Shown in pieces: positions 14,154-16,310 of a stretch of DNA of 16,310 bases. Position 1 is the first letter of the stretch. Each line of letters starts with the position of its first letter. Both the position numbers and the translations under genes were made by a program. Below the pieces are notes generated by a model, which was not told the DNA's origin, did no database searches, and worked only from the letters and a program-made list of their open reading frames with translations. This DNA is from an uncultured Rhizobiaceae group bacterium (GTDB lineage: Bacteria; Pseudomonadota; Alphaproteobacteria; Rhizobiales; Rhizobiaceae), in the NCBI GenBank assembly GCA_938009335.1, contig CALLHT010000044.1, positions 1 through 16,310 on the forward strand, given 5' to 3'.

Positions 14154-14285
14154 GAGGAGGTCTGTTCCGGGCGGATTGGACCAGACCTCCTCGTTTAGAG
14201 AACCTGCCCTTGGGCAGGTACACGCCGTACCGGTTAATAGCAGGGGGACCGGAACCTCGTGTCTCGTGCGTTGGAACATCCAACG
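14154..14285. ncRNA. Four consecutive stem-loops, candidate structured RNA
   Basis: Four hairpins follow one another: GAGGAGGTCTG/CAGACCTCCTC (14154-14192, 11 bp); ACCTGCCC/GGGCAGGT (14202-14219); a longer stem ACACG..GT.CCGGT with ACCGG.AC..CGTGT (14220-14262, symmetric internal loops, 13-nt loop); and CGTTGGA-ACA-TCCAACG (14269-14285). No frame here looks coding, and no known RNA class is recognised. Neither end has a T tract, so strand is undecided; a TATAAA about 17 bp outside hairpin four would fit minus-strand transcription toward trpL. A dispersed palindromic repeat is the chief alternative. Confidence 0.45.
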
Positions 14286-14485
14286 TATTGGTTGTATACA
14301 TTTATAAGGCGCAATTGTAAATAAAATACTACTTTAGGTTGTATTTTTTTATCCTTATGTGGATTTCTTTTTTTCCCTTTTTAATCAGTATCTTAAATGA
14401 TTTTCACCGTCGGGATGGCGTCGATTTACATTCAATCTCTATGAGTAGATTGAACAACCTCAACAATACAACCTATAATAGAATC
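14286..14485. other. AT-rich non-coding gap with an 11-bp inverted repeat
   Basis: This stretch is clearly AT-richer than its surroundings and holds no believable gene. TAGGTTGTATT (14335-14345) and AATACAACCTA (14465-14475) are exact inverted repeats 119 bp apart, with weaker similarity continuing outward. They could bound a small element remnant, but no target-site duplication is evident. Confidence 0.3.
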
Positions 14486-14517
14486 AAAAATGGCAGGAGA
14501 ATTACCTCCTGCCATTT
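14486..14517 (-). terminator. Terminator of the DUF2333 operon
   Basis: AAATGGCAGGAG (14488-14499) and CTCCTGCCATTT (14506-14517) form a perfect 12-bp stem with a 6-nt loop. On the minus strand it ends in a TTTTT run. It lies 55 bp after the DUF2333 gene, and could also stop plus-strand transcription. Confidence 0.85.
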
Positions 14518-14571
14518 CATTTGATTCGCGTTGAGCTTGGAGTATTGTCTTACAACGCCAAAAACTCGGCA

Positions 14572-15675
14572 TTATCGATCCAGAACATCTCTTATCTCAA
14601 CGAGATTTGAGCGTACCCGCAAAAGATCGAACCCTATGGATTCAAGATGCGACTTTATGAGACTGGAAGCACTGCCATTGGCAACAACAAAAGGCTGGGT
14701 TCGAATTACATCCTTCAGCTGTTCATCAACGCGTTCCCAAAGGTTTCTTAGATTACGTTGTTCAAACACATTTCGGAAATCACTCCGCATAGCGGTTAAC
14801 ATCCCGTGATAGGCATACAATTGACCATATGCGAACCAGAACCGATCATCTGCCCGACGATCAAAACCAAAAGCATTCGCTTCCTTCATCCGCTTCTGGA
14901 GAATATCGGAAGTAGACCCGATATCTGCAGTCACGCGATCCAGGAATTGGAGCAGATTGTCCGCCCGTGTATCAAAGTCGGCTGAACAGGCTGCAAGCTC
15001 CTTGTTGAAATCCAGAAACTTTTCACGAGAATCGCGCAAACGGGCTTGTGTGGATGGCTGTAAGAATGGCGGAGAGAATGTAAATACCCAAGCATCTTCG
15101 CGATAATTGGCCGCTTCACGAGCTTCCTGCAAATTTCGGTTAACTGAAGAAGTCCCGCGAACCCTGCCCAGACGGTCAACAAACTCAACTGCAGAACGAC
15201 GCACAACCTGGTTCTTACCCAGCTGGAAGGCAGCTCTGTTGTCGAAGAATGGCGTCTCTCGCCAATCGATCGCAAACAAGAAACCAGCCTTATATAGCGG
15301 ATTGGATGGAACCCAAGGTCCTTCGTTTACATTTGAGTTGAGCAGATCTGCTGCAACTTGAACCATCGCAGAAGGCTGGCATTGACCGGAATCAAGCTTT
15401 TCTCCAGCGCCCCTCTCCAAGGTTTCCACACTGTATTTTGATGCGTAATTCTCATCTCCGATGTTCCATATCTGAGTGATGAACAATAAGTAGCCGTAGC
15501 TGAGCACAATAAGAACGAGGATGATGAATACCGGAATCTTAATAAACCAACCCTTGCCGCGCAGCCAAGTTCTAAACGCAAGAAATGGCCATAGCAGCCA
15601 AGCAACAAGCATCCCGATCCCTCGACCCAGCAAGGAAAACGTTCTAGAGAAAAATTCAATTACCGGATCAAGCAT
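14572..15675 (-). CDS. DUF2333 family membrane protein
   Basis: A 367-residue protein whose layout matches the DUF2333 family of uncharacterised proteobacterial proteins, as I recall it. The N-terminus has two hydrophobic stretches (about 17-32 and a strong helix at about 44-68). The large remainder is predicted to lie in the periplasm: helical and charged, with FLFAIDWRETPFFDNRAAFQLGKNQ-type segments near residues 130-155 and a WFAYGQLYAYHGML region near 280-293. Function is unknown. AGGGGAG 5 nt before the ATG at 15675 is a strong ribosome site. It follows the unrecognised gene at 15696 by 20 bp, so the two are an operon, ended by the terminator at 14486-14517. Confidence 0.8.
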   Translation of the reverse strand: MLDPVIEFFSRTFSLLGRGIGMLVAWLLWPFLAFRTWLRGKGWFIKIPVFIILVLIVLSYGYLLFITQIWNIGDENYASKYSVETLERGAGEKLDSGQCQPSAMVQVAADLLNSNVNEGPWVPSNPLYKAGFLFAIDWRETPFFDNRAAFQLGKNQVVRRSAVEFVDRLGRVRGTSSVNRNLQEAREAANYREDAWVFTFSPPFLQPSTQARLRDSREKFLDFNKELAACSADFDTRADNLLQFLDRVTADIGSTSDILQKRMKEANAFGFDRRADDRFWFAYGQLYAYHGMLTAMRSDFRNVFEQRNLRNLWERVDEQLKDVIRTQPFVVANGSASSLIKSHLESIGFDLLRVRSNLVEIRDVLDR

Positions 15676-15695
15676 GTTGCTCCCCTGTTTGCCTT

Positions 15696-16310
15696 TTAGT
15701 CATCCAGCCCATAGAGCGATTCATACATACGCTCCCTGTCTTTGAGATAGGTATTCTCGATGACAGTTTCCACAAATTCGAGATATTGCGCCGACCAGCT
15801 TTCTTTATCCCGATTAAATTGCGAGCGGTTAAACTCGTATCGCGTGATGAAGTCGAACGGCACAAACTGAGAGATCAGGCGATTTGTAAGCGCCAGATCA
15901 TCATCATCCGGATCAGCTCGACACAGAAGAAACCGTAAATCGTGCTCAACTTCATCAGTATCAATATACTCCCAATCACCGACTTGCTCTTCCGCCCAAT
16001 CGATGAGGGGGATGACGTTGTTATCTTTGACAAGCTTGGTGTTATCCCGCGTCCAGCGGTCGAACCAATGCCAATCATGCAGATTAAGCGGTAGACTATC
16101 GCCCTTTTGATCAGCCAGCCAAACGGCAGCCAGGAACTTTCTTGTCTTCAAAAGTTTGGAGCGTTCGATCCATGAACCCAATGGTGGCTGTAAACGATCG
16201 CTTTCGTGCAGAAACTTGAACACTGACCGATTGTCATTGATATCGAGATACCCAACCTGCCAAGGTCGTGAGCGCCTGAACCCTTTTGCCGACGGGTCGC
16301 AAACAACCGT
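15696..16310 (-). CDS. Unrecognised protein, start beyond the window
   Basis: An open frame continues to the window edge, giving the last 204 residues of a longer protein. A GTG at 16223 is a possible internal start, but the preceding in-frame residues (such as PWQVGYLDINDNRSVF) look like real protein, so the gene probably begins outside. I do not recognise the family. It is acidic and rich in Trp, Asp and Arg, for example LHDWHWFDRWTRD and PLIDWAEEQVGDWEY. It has no signal peptide or membrane helix in the visible part, so this part should be cytoplasmic. It ends 20 bp before the DUF2333 gene, which suggests the two products work together. Confidence 0.7.
   Translation of the reverse strand, partial: TVVCDPSAKGFRRSRPWQVGYLDINDNRSVFKFLHESDRLQPPLGSWIERSKLLKTRKFLAAVWLADQKGDSLPLNLHDWHWFDRWTRDNTKLVKDNNVIPLIDWAEEQVGDWEYIDTDEVEHDLRFLLCRADPDDDDLALTNRLISQFVPFDFITRYEFNRSQFNRDKESWSAQYLEFVETVIENTYLKDRERMYESLYGLDD

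Noticed and set aside
14154..14285. tRNA, tmRNA, RNase P, SRP or 6S RNA identity for the hairpin block
   Set aside because: None of the diagnostic conserved motifs of these RNAs is present, and separate hairpins do not fit the 6S rod shape.
14089..14301. A 70-codon minus-strand open frame over the four-hairpin block
   Set aside because: It is built almost wholly of inverted repeats, has no ribosome site or recognisable protein features, and runs through the trpL promoter.
14339..14524. A 61-codon plus-strand open frame in the AT-rich gap
   Set aside because: It runs through the 12-bp terminator stem, has no ribosome site, and its hydrophobic start merely reflects T-rich DNA.
1..16310. CRISPR array, transposase or prophage genes
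   Set aside because: No regularly spaced direct repeats and no protein resembling a transposase, integrase or phage structural protein was seen.

Overview
The window looks like chromosomal DNA from an alphaproteobacterium of the order Hyphomicrobiales (Rhizobiales). The strongest evidence is a fused trpE(G) anthranilate synthase preceded by a tiny Trp-Trp-Trp leader peptide and attenuator, the arrangement known from Sinorhizobium and its relatives. A fungal/actinobacterial-type LeuA and a Tat-exported YcbB-like L,D-transpeptidase fit with this. Base composition looks moderate for the order, so a marine lineage is possible, but I cannot name the genus.

Layout. 1-203: a Rho-independent terminator from a gene to the left, then nothing coding. 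204-1626: divergent Nudix hydrolase (-) and metallophosphoesterase (+) around a 9-bp inverted repeat. 1620-3746: an unknown membrane-anchored protein and an L,D-transpeptidase, both (-). 3997-4218: a small exported EF-hand protein (+). 4317-6203: leuA (-) behind a newly read Leu-rich leader peptide. 6329-10294: a small surface-glycan type locus, with one GT4 glycosyltransferase (+) converging on two overlapping GT2 glycosyltransferases (-) and a secreted beta-helix protein (-). 10424-11218: a crotonase (-). 11219-11766: a 550-bp gap holding two diverged tandem copies of a structured, terminator-ended element, best read as paired small RNAs on the minus strand. 11767-14114: trpE(G), its attenuator, trpL and promoter (-). 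14115-14571: a run of four stem-loops of unknown nature, AT-rich non-coding DNA and a strong terminator. 14572-16310: a DUF2333-type membrane protein and an unrecognised protein cut by the window edge (-).

How the parts work together. Two amino-acid biosynthetic genes, leuA and trpE(G), each appear to be controlled by a leader peptide rich in the codon for their end product. The three-way RNA switch for trp can be traced base by base. The most novel signal is the tandem RNA pair between trpE(G) and the crotonase gene. The copies differ at most positions outside short blocks, yet both keep a 6-bp stem (with a G-C to A-U covariation) around a conserved purine-rich loop and both end in a 12-bp terminator stem. 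The four-hairpin segment upstream of trpL is a second candidate RNA.
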